Shown here: in pieces, positions 26,649 through 37,942 of the stretch
How the letters are laid out: every line of letters begins with the position of its first letter
Numbering within the stretch: the first letter of the stretch is position 1
Assembly (NCBI GenBank): GCA_015075635.1
Contig: JABTUA010000003.1
Span: forward strand, 124,001 to 188,000
DNA from: Polyangiaceae bacterium
Lineage (GTDB): Bacteria > Myxococcota_A > Polyangia > Polyangiales > Polyangiaceae
Direction: 5' to 3'
Length of the DNA stretch: 64,000 nt
Made by a program: the position numbers and the translations under genes
The notes under the pieces: model-generated
What the model saw: the letters and a program-made list of their open reading frames with translations, nothing else
Database searches by the model: none
Told to the model about the DNA's origin: nothing

Positions 26649-28591
26649 GGCGCGGTGGTTGGGCTGTCGTTCTGGGGCTGTTTCTGAGCGGCTGCGGCTC
26701 CGACGACCAGGCGGAGCAGGGCGAGCCGCTCGACATCCCCGCCGGTTGCAGCCCCATCTCCGCCGAGTGGGACTGCATGCTCCCGTTCCCCTCGGACTTC
26801 TACCGCCTGCCGGACGAGACGCTGCCGGGCGGCCACCGGGTCGCCCTGACCGAAGCCGCGACGCCGCGAAACGCGGACGGCGAGCTGGTCGATCTCACGC
26901 TCTTGCACCCGAGCGACGGCTTCTCGCCCGGCTCGCAGATCCTGCTCTACCTGCCGGGCAGCGTGGGCTCGAGCGGGCTCACGTTCCACACGGACGACAT
27001 CTCGAAGTCCCTGAACGCAGCGAGCGCGACCTTGCTCGTCGACACCGAGACCGGCGAGGCCGTGCCTCACTTCGCCGAGACGGATCCACGCGCGGAGTCC
27101 GACGACGATCGCGGACTGGTGATTCGGCCGCTGGTGCGCTTGGCGGACGCACGCCGCTACGTGGTGGCAATCCAGAAGCTCGCGGATCCGAGCGGCGCGC
27201 CGCACGTGGCCCCGGAGGGCTTCCGGCGCATCCGCGACCGGCAGACCTCGGGGGATCCCGTGCTGGGCCCGCTCGCAACCCGCTACGAGCAGGAGATCTT
27301 TCCGCCCCTGAACGCTCTGGGAGTCACGCGGCAGGACCTGCTCCTGGCCTGGGACTTCACCACGCGCACCGAGGAGAACGCGATCGGGGACATGCTCGCC
27401 GTTCGCGCCGACGTCCTCGAGTATCTGAAGAAGCCCCCGGCGTTCAGCATCGTCTCCAGCAAGGACGCCGTTGGCCCGCACATCTGGCGGCAAATCGAGG
27501 GCAGCGTGAAGGTGCCGCTCTACGTGGAAAAGGACGCGCCCTACGCCGCGCTCAGCCGCGACGCGAGCGGCAAGGTCGTGCCGAAGGGCGAGGTGGACGT
27601 GCCCTTCACCGTGTTGATCCCGCCCAGCGTCGGCACCCGGCCGCCCGGCTCGCCCCCGGCGCGGTTGCTGCAATACGGTCACGGCTTCTTCGGCACGCGG
27701 GCGGAAGCAGAGGGGCACCCGGCGGAGCTGGCCGACGAGAAGGGCTTCGTGGTCGTCAGCGCCAACTGGGTGGGCATGAGCGAAGAGGACCGCATCAAGG
27801 TCACCGACGCGCTGCTCGGCGACACCCAGAACCTGATGCGCTTCACCGATCGCCTGCACCAGGCGATGGCGAACTTCATCGTGGTGGGTGCGCTGGCGCA
27901 GACCGCCCTCGGCATGGCCCCCGAGCTCCAGACTCCGGCGGGGCCGGCCTACGATCCCACCAGGCTCTATTTCCACGGCAACAGCCTGGGCCACATCCTG
28001 GGCGCGAGCTACGTGGCGCTCTCGCCCAGCATCGAGCGCGCGGCGCTCGGCGTTGGTGGCGCGAACTTCTCGTTCATGATGTTCCGCGCCCAGCCGTTCA
28101 ACCTGTTCCTGCTCCTGATGGGCGAAGTCTTCGAGCGCAAGCTGGACCAGCAGCGGGTGAGCTACCTGGCGCAGCTGTCGTTCGACCGGATCGACCCGAT
28201 CTTCTACGCCTCGCGCCTGCTCTCGGGCACGCTGCCCGGCTCGCCCGCCGAGCGCCGCCTGCTCATGCAGATCGGCATCGGCGACCCTTCGGTGCCGCCG
28301 CTGTCCGCCGAGATCTTCGCGCGCTCCCTGGGTCTGCCCACCCTCGCGCCCGCGCCGCGGGACATCTGGGGCGTCGAGGCGAAAGCCGGAGCCATCGACG
28401 GTTCGGCGATCGTCGAGTTCGACTTCGACATCGACCCGGAGCCCGGCGTGCAGGCCATTCCGCCGGTGGCGAACAACCCGGTGCACGAGGCGGTGCGGCG
28501 CTTGCCCGCGGCCCGCGAGCAGCTCAGCCGCTTCCTGAAACCGGGGGGCAAGGTCGAACCGACCTGCGACGGCGTCTGCGATCCGGAGTGA
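26645..28591 (+). CDS. Alpha/beta-hydrolase-like lipoprotein
   Basis: 648 residues from GTG 26645 overlapping the nucleotidyltransferase stop. Lipobox LGLFLSGC. An N-terminal domain begins with FPSDFYRLPD, and the second half is an alpha/beta hydrolase: YGHGFFGTRAEAEG, a nucleophile elbow GNSLG within FHGNSLGHILGASYVAL, and conserved Asp and His nearby. Large secreted hydrolases of this layout are frequent in myxobacteria and are probably lipases or esterases, but the substrate is unknown. Ends near a gap of 357 bases. Confidence 0.82.
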   Translation: MRRGGWAVVLGLFLSGCGSDDQAEQGEPLDIPAGCSPISAEWDCMLPFPSDFYRLPDETLPGGHRVALTEAATPRNADGELVDLTLLHPSDGFSPGSQILLYLPGSVGSSGLTFHTDDISKSLNAASATLLVDTETGEAVPHFAETDPRAESDDDRGLVIRPLVRLADARRYVVAIQKLADPSGAPHVAPEGFRRIRDRQTSGDPVLGPLATRYEQEIFPPLNALGVTRQDLLLAWDFTTRTEENAIGDMLAVRADVLEYLKKPPAFSIVSSKDAVGPHIWRQIEGSVKVPLYVEKDAPYAALSRDASGKVVPKGEVDVPFTVLIPPSVGTRPPGSPPARLLQYGHGFFGTRAEAEGHPAELADEKGFVVVSANWVGMSEEDRIKVTDALLGDTQNLMRFTDRLHQAMANFIVVGALAQTALGMAPELQTPAGPAYDPTRLYFHGNSLGHILGASYVALSPSIERAALGVGGANFSFMMFRAQPFNLFLLLMGEVFERKLDQQRVSYLAQLSFDRIDPIFYASRLLSGTLPGSPAERRLLMQIGIGDPSVPPLSAEIFARSLGLPTLAPAPRDIWGVEAKAGAIDGSAIVEFDFDIDPEPGVQAIPPVANNPVHEAVRRLPAAREQLSRFLKPGGKVEPTCDGVCDPE

Positions 28592-28948
28592 CCTGAGAGT
28601 TGCGCCGCGACGCCGCGACGCCGCGGAAGAAGGAGATTTCCGTGTTCGGAGGAGACCGGAGAGGGGCTGGTCGGGCTGACGAGCGGGGACCCCGTAGGAA
28701 GAGAGGGACGCCGCGGTTGCTCTTGTCTTGTGAAACTGACGAGGGCCCTTCCGACCCGGAAGCCCTGATCAGGTCGGTTGACGTGCTGGGATCAGCGCTC
28801 GGGGGAACAGGAGCATCGCAGGGGGCGAAGCGATCTCGGGTTTGAACACCAAGATGTTCTTCTTCTGCTACTTTTCTCGTGGCTTTCGTGGCGCAGTGGC
28901 GTTCGTGGCGCAAGTTCTCCGACGCGCTCACTGAGTGACAAGAACGGC
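28592..28948 (+). other. Non-coding gap between convergent genes, with short direct repeats
   Basis: 357 bases between two convergent genes with no credible ORF. It holds GACGCCGC repeats right after the hydrolase gene and two copies of TTCGTGGCGCA at 28886-28896 and 28903-28913, preceded by TCTCGTGGC, in a locally T-rich stretch. No clear hairpin-plus-T terminator was found. The repeats resemble the scattered CGTGG-type intergenic repeats of large bacterial genomes, but I cannot name a family. Confidence 0.55.
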
Positions 28949-30889
<1,941 letters not shown>

Positions 30890-31048
30890 TCTTGGACCTC
30901 GAGACGAGAAGACGACGAATAGCAGAATTCAGGCGGGTGACCGCGGGCCGAGCGCCCGATGGGGAAGCATACGATTGAGAGGCGGGGTCGTCGATTTGGA
31001 CGGCCCGGGGACCGATCGGTATCAGTCGTTCGGGCCAACGAGAGGTGA

Positions 31049-31957
31049 TTAATCACTTTTCCGCCTGTTGGCAGCCCCTCTGGGCGTCGCCCCTACGATC
31101 TGGGGTGCGCCCGAGCTGGGGTCGAGGCGGATCGCGAGCCCCCCCGCCAGCCAAATTTGCGCGTGCGCGTCTGGCTTCCCCAGCAGCCGGACGAACGCCC
31201 GGGTCTGGGCTCGGCCGAGCGGAATGGCGGTGCCGTCGGGACCCCGCAGCTCGGGGGGTGATTCCTGAGCGAGCTGATCGGCGAGCGCGTTCAGGTGCTC
31301 CACCACGCGGGGCGACAGGGATTCCATCAGCGGCAGTAGCTCGTTGCGCACCCGGGTGCGCGCGAAGCGCGGGTCGTCGTTGCTGGGATCGCTGGCGAAC
31401 CGAATGGCGTGCCGCCCGAGGTGGGCCTGCACATCCGTTCGGCGCGCTCGGATCAGCGGACGCAGCAGGTCGCCGGTCCGCGGCGGGAGCACGGCGAGGC
31501 CCCGCGGACCCGAGCCACGGAGCAGGCGCAGGAGAAAGGTCTCGGCCCGATCGTCGGCGTGGTGCGCGGTGGCCAAGAGCTCGGCGCCGGCGGCGTCGCG
31601 AACGCGACGGAGCTCCCGATAGCGGGCCGCGCGGGCTCGGGCCATCAGGTTCCCGCCCGGCGAGACCGCGATCCGCGAGCGCTGGAACGGCACGGCGTGA
31701 GCGCGGGCCAGCTCCTCGGCGAGGTCGAGCTCCAGGGCGGCTTCCTTGCGCAGACCGTGGTCGACGCCGTGCGCGAAGAGCTCGAAGTCGAGGCGCTCTC
31801 GGAGCCGCGCGAGCGCGTGCAGCAGGGCCTGGGAGTCCCCGCCCCCGGAGACTCCGAGCAGAATGCGCGCACCTCTGGGCAGCCCACACTCGGTCCTGAG
31901 AGTTCGCTCCACGAGCTTGAGCACGGTCGGCGGGTGCGACCGCCGAGCGCGGGTCAT
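31049..31957 (-). CDS. tilS: tRNA(Ile)-lysidine synthase
   Basis: 302 residues. N-type ATP pyrophosphatase with the SGGGDSQALLHAL P-loop (about 41-53), HGVDHGLR, and a TAHHADDRAETFLLRLLRG motif; PRARRT then follows as in TilS. It converts cytidine-34 of the tRNA-Ile(CAU) anticodon to lysidine, changing codon use to AUA. The family's C-terminal domains are short or missing here, giving a compact form. The start overlaps the stop of the small Cys-rich gene, and ftsH follows, a common pairing. Confidence 0.92.
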   Translation of the reverse strand: MTRARRSHPPTVLKLVERTLRTECGLPRGARILLGVSGGGDSQALLHALARLRERLDFELFAHGVDHGLRKEAALELDLAEELARAHAVPFQRSRIAVSPGGNLMARARAARYRELRRVRDAAGAELLATAHHADDRAETFLLRLLRGSGPRGLAVLPPRTGDLLRPLIRARRTDVQAHLGRHAIRFASDPSNDDPRFARTRVRNELLPLMESLSPRVVEHLNALADQLAQESPPELRGPDGTAIPLGRAQTRAFVRLLGKPDAHAQIWLAGGLAIRLDPSSGAPQIVGATPRGAANRRKSD

Positions 31958-32148
31958 GCGAGCTCGAAGTCCTTGCAGAAGGTGACCTCGTCTACCCGAG
32001 CCAGGTCGACGCCGTAGTGTGCGGCGACCGGGTAGCCGTTGCCGCAGGCGCGCTGGTCGCTGGCGAAGTGCGCGCAGTGGTCGCAGGTGAAGCGGAGCTC
32101 GAGTGCGCTCGCTTCACGGCGCAAGCGCTCGTCGACGACCGTGATCAA
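31954..32148 (-). CDS. Small cysteine-rich protein upstream of tilS
   Basis: About 64 residues if it begins at TTG 32148, which overlaps the previous stop as TTGA; a GTG at 32157 would add three residues. Two cysteine clusters, FTCDHCAHF and RACGNGYP, plus a terminal FCKDFEL, suggest a metal-binding treble or ribbon. No signal peptide or TM segment. Overlapping junctions on both sides place it in the operon between the repeat lipoprotein and tilS. I recall similar small myxobacterial proteins with no assigned function. Confidence 0.6.
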   Translation of the reverse strand: MITVVDERLRREASALELRFTCDHCAHFASDQRACGNGYPVAAHYGVDLARVDEVTFCKDFELA

Positions 32149-33794
32149 TCCTTGCACCTGAGCGTTGCCCAGCCGCCCGTCGCGTCGCCATTGGCGAGCT
32201 TCGACTTCGAGACCCAGGTCACGACCACGCGCTCGCGGGCTGCCGCCATGGCGATGTGCGTCCCGTCGAAGGTCGTCAGGTTGTTGGGACCGAGCGAGAC
32301 CGGGAAGTCCATCGAAACCACGGGCTTGCCGGAGAGGCTGCCGTCGGCGCCGTCGAGCCGGTGTACCGTGATGCCGCCGGCGCGGCCCTGCGCCACGAAC
32401 AGATGGCTGCGCAACACGGTCAGAGCGCCGCCTTGGACCGTACCTGCACCGACCACGAAGGGCGCCTTGGGGGTGACGGTGCCGCTGAGGTACTCCGCGG
32501 CCTGCACGGTCATGCCGGCTCCTGCCGGGATCGCCGCGGCGACGCGGTTGTTCCAAGCCGTCAGGGCTGCCCACGGCGCCGCCTGCGGGAGCGAGAACTC
32601 GGCCGACAGGTTCAGCGTGTCGGTGGCCCGGTCGCCTACCTTGACCAGCGTCACGCTGCCGCCGTCGGTCTGCACTGGTGCCAGGAACGCGCGCACCTGC
32701 GGGCTGGTCGCGACCTGAGCGTAGGGGATGTCGGCGTCGCCGAAGGGGCGCGCGATCGGCACGACGGTCTTGAACACCGCACCCTGGAGCACGACGCGCT
32801 CGACCACCGGCGTGGTGTCCGTCAACACGCGGTAGATGAGCTCCCATTCACCCTCGGTCGCGGCGGGGGCGAGGGGGTTTCCCTGCGCCATCCACAGCTC
32901 CTTGAAGGCGCCGTTGCGCGGACCGGAGGCCTGGTCGACCTGCCCCTTGGAGGAGAAGGGAATGAAGACGGCGCCGGCGCCTTTGCCGCAGTCCGGCAGG
33001 CTCGCGGTCATCATGCCGAAGCCCTTGGCGTAGGCCATGCCCGTGCCGTCCACCGGCTCCTTGTTCGAGCAGCCGCCGAGGTCGAAGATCTGCGCGGGCG
33101 CGATCTCGCCGTCGTCTTTCAGGAACGACAGCACACCGCGCAGCGCGTCGCCGTCCTGGTCGCGATAGCCGATCACGAAGCCGTCGTCGGTGGCCACCAC
33201 GGACGGACCCGACACGAGGGCCGTGGGCGTGATGGGCGGCGGCAGCTTGCCCGCCTTGTCGATCACCAGGCTGCATCCGCCCGGATCTGGCGTAGCGGGT
33301 GTCTTGCAGGCGCCGGTCTGGCAAGTCGTGGGCGGGAAGCAGCCGCCGCCCTTGAGCAGCTGGCAGTTGCACTTGGCTTCCTTCGGGTCGTCCCGGTTCG
33401 ACCAGTCGCAGGCGGCGATCTTGACGCCGCTGATGCTCTCGAGATCGGCCTCAGTGCAGCCGTAGCCCAGCACGGTGCAGTCCTTGTCCCGCAGAATGAC
33501 CGCGAAGCCGAACGTGGACTGCGGCAGCTCTCCGACATCGGGCAGCGCCGCGTCTGCCGCCACGGTCCAGGTCTTGTTGGCCTCGCGAGTGTCGCCAGCC
33601 GCCAGCTTGTCGTCCCCCGGGCAGGCGTTGGGGAACACGGCGAACTGAACGAAGTCGGCTGCCTCGCGGAACGAAGTGCCGTTGCCGCTACAGGCGTCGA
33701 GCAGCTCGATGGACACCGCGCGCTGCTTCGCGCACGAAGACGAGAAGACCGAGCCAAGTAAGAGCACCAGGGCGACCGAGCCCAATTTCCTCAT
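32145..33794 (-). CDS. Large lipoprotein, probably beta-propeller-like
   Basis: 549 residues. Signal ending SVFSSSC; about eight cysteines cluster between residues 33 and 190, including CTVLGYGC and CNCQLLKGGGC, then a long region of repeated strand blocks with GPSVVATDDGFVIGYRD and similar phrases suggests a propeller, perhaps displayed on the cell surface. No enzymatic motif. It is separated from the upstream kinase by 3 bases and its stop overlaps the small Cys-rich gene, so it belongs to the kinase-tilS-ftsH run. Confidence 0.8.
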   Translation of the reverse strand: MRKLGSVALVLLLGSVFSSSCAKQRAVSIELLDACSGNGTSFREAADFVQFAVFPNACPGDDKLAAGDTREANKTWTVAADAALPDVGELPQSTFGFAVILRDKDCTVLGYGCTEADLESISGVKIAACDWSNRDDPKEAKCNCQLLKGGGCFPPTTCQTGACKTPATPDPGGCSLVIDKAGKLPPPITPTALVSGPSVVATDDGFVIGYRDQDGDALRGVLSFLKDDGEIAPAQIFDLGGCSNKEPVDGTGMAYAKGFGMMTASLPDCGKGAGAVFIPFSSKGQVDQASGPRNGAFKELWMAQGNPLAPAATEGEWELIYRVLTDTTPVVERVVLQGAVFKTVVPIARPFGDADIPYAQVATSPQVRAFLAPVQTDGGSVTLVKVGDRATDTLNLSAEFSLPQAAPWAALTAWNNRVAAAIPAGAGMTVQAAEYLSGTVTPKAPFVVGAGTVQGGALTVLRSHLFVAQGRAGGITVHRLDGADGSLSGKPVVSMDFPVSLGPNNLTTFDGTHIAMAAARERVVVTWVSKSKLANGDATGGWATLRCKD

Positions 33795-33797
33795 GAT

Positions 33798-36281
33798 TCA
33801 TTCCATCGTTACGCGGCGAGCGGTGGTCTGCCCAGACACGATCGTCACGCTGAGCGACTTCTTGATTGCGCCTTTGCGCAGCCCGACCCCATGGGTGCCA
33901 GGAGGCAGAGCGGCGCGCACCACCGGCGAAGGGCCCAGGCTTCGTCCGCCGGCGGAGACCGCGTCGCAGCCGGGCACGCACATCACGGTCAGGTAGCCGG
34001 GCTCACCCTTGCCGGGTGTGGGGGTGGGCGTGGGGGTCGGCGTCGGCGTCGCCACCGCGGTGGCCTTGGGGGTGGGGGTCGGCGTCGGTGTCGGCGCGGG
34101 CCCGACCGGCTTCTGGGTGGTAGTAGCCGTTGGTGCGGTGGCGACGGCGCCTTCCTTCGGCAAGCTGTCCGGGTTCACCGCTTCCGTCGTGGCTGTCGGG
34201 ACCGGGACCGGCGCCGACGTCGGCGTCGGCGCGGGCGTCGGGCCAACCGCCACGGTCGGGCTCGGCGCCGGCGTCGGGGCCACCGTCGCGGTCGCCGTCG
34301 TCACCGGGCGCTCCTTGGGGCTGTCGGTGATCTTCAGCACGACCAGCGCCGTCAGGGTCAGCGCGATCAGCGTGGTCGCGGCGGCGATGACGGCGATGAG
34401 CACGCTCGAGCGCTGCTGCTGCGCGTCAGTCTGGAGCGCCGGCGCCGCCGTCTGCATCGCGGCGTAGGACGGTCCCGGGAAGCCGATGCCCTGCGGCGGC
34501 GAGGTCATCCCCGGCATGTGCGGCGACGAGTGCTCACCCATCAGCAGCGTGGGCGCCACCACGATGGCGTCGTCCGGGCTCGGCGCTGGCTGGCGGCTCT
34601 TGGCCGGCTCGTGCACGGTGCTGATGGTGTGGGACTCCTCTTCGGTGTCCATCACCGTCGTCACCAGGTCTTCGTCCTCGGCGCCGTAGTCGTGCATGAT
34701 GCCCGACGCCGGCGGCGGCGCGGCCGCAGGGCTGGAGCCGAAGGCGGGCAGCGGCGCCGTGACGCCGGGCGGCGGCCCGAGGCCGAGCATGGTCGGCTTG
34801 GGCGGGGCGCCCGCGGCAGGCGGCGGAGCCGCGTGGGGTGACGACCCTTGCGGGCTGACGACGCGAGTCTTGGCGAGCTCGTCGTCCTCCTCCGGCTCGA
34901 GCAGGTCTTCGGTTCCGGTCTGGCTCGTAGTCTCGAACTTGGGCAGAGGCCGAGCCGCCGGCATGGGCGCGGTGGCGGCCAGCGGCCGAGGCGCCGGCAT
35001 CGGCGCGGGGCGTGGCAGCGGCGCGGGGACCGCACGCGCGTGGGACGCCGCGGGTGTCGGTCCGGTGGTCTTCACCGGCGCGCCCGCCGCGGGCCGCGGA
35101 CCGCGGGGCACCTCCTGCACGTCGGACTCGAAGGTCAGGAGCGAGCCGTCCTCTCCAACGGGGGGCTGGGCGTTCTCCAGCGACTCGAGCGAAACCGTCT
35201 GAGTGACCTCTGCCGCCCACTGCAGGTGCGCCTCACGCTTCTGGAAGCGATCGGAGAGCACGTGCTTCACGTAGGCGCCGATCTCCTCCGGCCCGACGAA
35301 GGCGCCGGCGCGCATCACGTATTGCTGCAGCGCGCGCGACATGTCGCGGGCCGACGCGAAGCGCTTGTTCGCGTCCTTGGCCAGCGCCCGCATCACGATG
35401 GACTCGAGCTCGACCGGGTAGTTGTCGATGATGCTGGACGGAGGCGGCACGACGCACGCCTGCACTCGCTCCAGTGTCTCCAGGTCGCTGTCCATCCGGA
35501 ACAGGCGCCGCCCCGTGGTCAGCTCCCAGAGCACGACACCCAGGGCGAAGATGTCGGTGCGCCGATCGATGGAGACCCCCTGGACCTGCTCGGGGCTCAT
35601 GTACGCCAGCTTGCCCTTGAGGGTACCAGCGCGGGTGGTCGAGAGCCTCCCGGTGACCTTCGCGATGCCGAAGTCCACGACCTTCACCGCGCCGTCGTAG
35701 GTGAGGAAGAGGTTGTGCGGGGTGACGTCGCGGTGGACCAGGTTCAGGAGCCTGCCGTCCTTGTCCCGGAGCTCGTGGGCGGCGTGCAGGCCTTCCGCCG
35801 CGTCGGAGATCACCTTGGCGGCGAGCTGCGGGCCCATGGGTGGGGCGCCGCCTTCCTCCACCGCGCGCATGATCTCGCGCATCGGCTCGCCATGTAGGTA
35901 CTCCATGGCGATCCAGTACGTGTCGCGTTGCTTGCCCAGGTCGAAGACCTGCGCGACGTTCGGATGCGAGATGCGCGCGGCGATGCGCGCCTCGTCGAGG
36001 AACATGCGGATGAACTGCTCGTCCTCCGCCAGGTGGCGGTGGATGCGCTTGATGGCGACCCACTTCTGGAAGCCGCCGGGGCCGTCGGCGCGCGCCAGGT
36101 GCACGCTGGCCATGCCGCCCACGCCGATCTCGTCCACGACGCGGTAGCGGCCGAGGAAATACGTGCCGCCGGACGGAACGCTCGGCTCGCTGCCCTCGGC
36201 CATCCGGCGCTCGCGATCGCTCGGGGACGACCCCCCGAGCTTCGGGCGCTGCGGACCACCGGGGACCAAGTCGTTCGCCAT
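33798..36281 (-). CDS. Hanks-type Ser/Thr kinase with variant catalytic loop and Pro/Thr repeats
   Basis: 827 residues. Kinase domain about 45-310: IGVGGMASVH, K78 in VAIKRI, catalytic loop HRDVTPHN (D185, Thr187 where most kinases have Lys, N190), DFG at 203-205, KLAYMSPEQ. A long Pro/Ala-rich region follows, then a TM helix (SVLIAVIAAATTLIALTLTA), repeats of PTPTPTP, and a PEGA-like tail (GYLTVMCVPGCDAVSAGG). S/T in place of the loop Lys is frequent in myxobacterial kinases and does not by itself mean inactivity. Gene order places it next to a TPR/TM protein and a lipoprotein. Confidence 0.93.
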   Translation of the reverse strand: MANDLVPGGPQRPKLGGSSPSDRERRMAEGSEPSVPSGGTYFLGRYRVVDEIGVGGMASVHLARADGPGGFQKWVAIKRIHRHLAEDEQFIRMFLDEARIAARISHPNVAQVFDLGKQRDTYWIAMEYLHGEPMREIMRAVEEGGAPPMGPQLAAKVISDAAEGLHAAHELRDKDGRLLNLVHRDVTPHNLFLTYDGAVKVVDFGIAKVTGRLSTTRAGTLKGKLAYMSPEQVQGVSIDRRTDIFALGVVLWELTTGRRLFRMDSDLETLERVQACVVPPPSSIIDNYPVELESIVMRALAKDANKRFASARDMSRALQQYVMRAGAFVGPEEIGAYVKHVLSDRFQKREAHLQWAAEVTQTVSLESLENAQPPVGEDGSLLTFESDVQEVPRGPRPAAGAPVKTTGPTPAASHARAVPAPLPRPAPMPAPRPLAATAPMPAARPLPKFETTSQTGTEDLLEPEEDDELAKTRVVSPQGSSPHAAPPPAAGAPPKPTMLGLGPPPGVTAPLPAFGSSPAAAPPPASGIMHDYGAEDEDLVTTVMDTEEESHTISTVHEPAKSRQPAPSPDDAIVVAPTLLMGEHSSPHMPGMTSPPQGIGFPGPSYAAMQTAAPALQTDAQQQRSSVLIAVIAAATTLIALTLTALVVLKITDSPKERPVTTATATVAPTPAPSPTVAVGPTPAPTPTSAPVPVPTATTEAVNPDSLPKEGAVATAPTATTTQKPVGPAPTPTPTPTPKATAVATPTPTPTPTPTPGKGEPGYLTVMCVPGCDAVSAGGRSLGPSPVVRAALPPGTHGVGLRKGAIKKSLSVTIVSGQTTARRVTME
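34010..34120 (-). repeat. Pro-Thr coding repeat in kinase extracytoplasmic linker
   Basis: Short GGGGTCGGCGTCGGTGTC-type units encode Pro-Thr dipeptides beyond the kinase TM helix. Likely a stiff cell-wall-spanning spacer before the PEGA-like tail. Copy number may vary. Confidence 0.75.
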
Positions 36282-36282
36282 G

Positions 36283-37173
36283 CTACTTCTTCCACGCCGG
36301 TGAGCCGACGCTCACCTCGTCGGGCTTGCGTGTGACCGCGTAGATGACGATGCCGCCGACCAGCAGCGCACCGCCGATGATCCAGGGCAAGGGACCCGCG
36401 AAGAAGTCGTTGCCTTTGTCCTTCTCGGGTCGTTTGGTCGGCTCGGGAGTGGGCTCTTCGTCGTCCATTCCGCCTTCGCTGGCGCGCGTCCCTTCGACGC
36501 GGATCTTCCCTTCGGTGACCGTCCAGGCGTTGTTCTGCGCGTCCACGGCCGACGCCTTCACCTTGAGCCGCGCGCCCGCCATGGCGACACGCTTCGGGAA
36601 GTCGAAGGTGAGCGACGGCTCGGCGCTCTTCTTGCGCTTCCACTTCTTGCCGCTGACGGGGTCCTCGATCGCCACGACGACCTCGCTGACCAGCACCGCG
36701 AAGCCGGGCGGGATCTCCGTCTCCAGGGTGAAGCCCTGGCTGGCCGGGACCGTGTCGGGCGCCTTCAGCGTGATGCTCAGCTTCTCCCCGCCCTGCTGCT
36801 GGGCTTCCTTCCGCGCCTGCTGGAACAGCTTCTTGGCCTTCGGTCCGCTCTCCGCCGGCAGCTCGAAGTTCGGATCGATGGCCGCTGCGACGCGGAACGC
36901 GCTGAGAGCGCCGTTCGTGTCGTTCAAGGCGGCTTTGACCGTGCCGACGCGCGAGTGCGCGATGACCACGTCGCCGGGTTCGAGGCCGCCGGCCGCCAGG
37001 GACTGCTCGTAGAGCTCTTTCGCCTTTTCCAGCTCGCCCTGGTGCCAGGCCGTGTCGGCCTGGCCGAACGACTTCGGCGCCGCCGCCACGGGCGCGGCAG
37101 GGAGTAGAACCAGCGACGTGACACCGATGAAGATGCACGCCGCGACGAGCAGGGCTCGCGCTCGGGAAACCAT
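36283..37173 (-). CDS. Secreted TPR-like protein with C-terminal TM segment
   Basis: The frame is open further upstream but ATG 37173 has AAGGA 7 bases before it and begins with a signal-like stretch (ALLVAACIFIGVTSLVLLPAA). 296 residues: a TPR-like helical part (ADTAWHQGELEKAKELYEQS), a region of strands, a charged linker, and a C-terminal TM helix (WIIGGALLVGGIVIYAV). Its stop is one base before the kinase start, so the pair are co-transcribed and may interact, for instance as sensor partner. No named family. Confidence 0.8.
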   Translation of the reverse strand: MVSRARALLVAACIFIGVTSLVLLPAAPVAAAPKSFGQADTAWHQGELEKAKELYEQSLAAGGLEPGDVVIAHSRVGTVKAALNDTNGALSAFRVAAAIDPNFELPAESGPKAKKLFQQARKEAQQQGGEKLSITLKAPDTVPASQGFTLETEIPPGFAVLVSEVVVAIEDPVSGKKWKRKKSAEPSLTFDFPKRVAMAGARLKVKASAVDAQNNAWTVTEGKIRVEGTRASEGGMDDEEPTPEPTKRPEKDKGNDFFAGPLPWIIGGALLVGGIVIYAVTRKPDEVSVGSPAWKK

Positions 37174-37299
37174 CAGAAATCCTTGAGAAGCGTACCGGGC
37201 CCGGGGGGCTGGATCAACCCAAGCGACCCGGCTCGTCGAGTCTAGCACGCGACTTCGGGGGCCGCGGCCCGAGGACCGGTGTGCGACAGTGTATGGACA

Positions 37300-37315
37300 C
37301 GAGCCCCGGGGCTCG
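37300..37315 (+). repeat. 16-bp perfect palindrome between two genes
   Basis: CGAGCCCCGGGGCTCG is self-complementary, lying 6 bases before the 3' end of the lipoprotein gene and 126 bases upstream of the TPR/TM gene. It could mark a transcription end or an operator; no T-run is seen. Weak evidence of function. Confidence 0.35.
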
Positions 37316-37321
37316 GGACCC

Positions 37322-37942
37322 TCATGGAAACGGCTGCGCTGGTTGCCCGCGCTGGAAGTAGAAGCGGAACCAGCCCTCGACCTGGCTAGTGCGCTCGGGG
37401 TCGATGTCCCCGCTCGGCAGCACGTGGCGCGGATCCGCGAAGCTCGCCGAGAAGCGCGCTTCCGTAAGTCGATCGTCGGAGCTCTCTTCGTTCGGGTCAC
37501 CGCTGAACAGGGCGTCGAACGTGATGCTGCCGCTCATCGAGTAGAGCGTGCCGTTCTGCTCGTGACAGGTGTCATGGAGGTACAGGGACAGGTGGACGAA
37601 CGGCGGCTCCGGATCGAGCTTGATGGGCACGCCGGGCGGGCTCACGCCAGGGGGCAAACCGACCTTGAGGGGTTGACCCAGCGCCTCGTCTCGGATCTTG
37701 CCGACCTCCTTGACCAGCACGATGAGCCCGTCGGAGACCTCCTCCAGGTTGTCGCCACGCTGGATGCGGATGGTCTGCGTGTCCATGTAGGGGTTTGCGC
37801 CGAAGAAGGTCGGGTCGAGGCTGAACTTCCCGTTCCAGCAGTCCTCGACGTACAGGCGCTCGCTCGTGACCTCGCCCTTGCCCTCGGCGGTCGAACAGCC
37901 CAGGGCGGCGACTGCCAGCACGAGGAGCGCCGCCCGGGTCAT
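37322..37942 (-). CDS. Small lipoprotein of unknown function
   Basis: 206 residues, signal ending AALGC. The rest is beta-rich with two possible disulfide cysteines (EDCWNG, HDTCHEQNG). Features such as MDTQTIRIQRGDNLEEVSDG do not match a family I know. Its ATG overlaps the mnmA stop (ATGA), so it is co-translated with a cytoplasmic tRNA enzyme, a coupling with no obvious functional reason. Confidence 0.8.
   Translation of the reverse strand: MTRAALLVLAVAALGCSTAEGKGEVTSERLYVEDCWNGKFSLDPTFFGANPYMDTQTIRIQRGDNLEEVSDGLIVLVKEVGKIRDEALGQPLKVGLPPGVSPPGVPIKLDPEPPFVHLSLYLHDTCHEQNGTLYSMSGSITFDALFSGDPNEESSDDRLTEARFSASFADPRHVLPSGDIDPERTSQVEGWFRFYFQRGQPAQPFP

Noticed and set aside
26492..28486. 664-codon ORF antisense to the hydrolase lipoprotein
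   Set aside because: Shadow frame; composition unlike a folded protein, while the sense frame has a signal peptide and hydrolase motifs.
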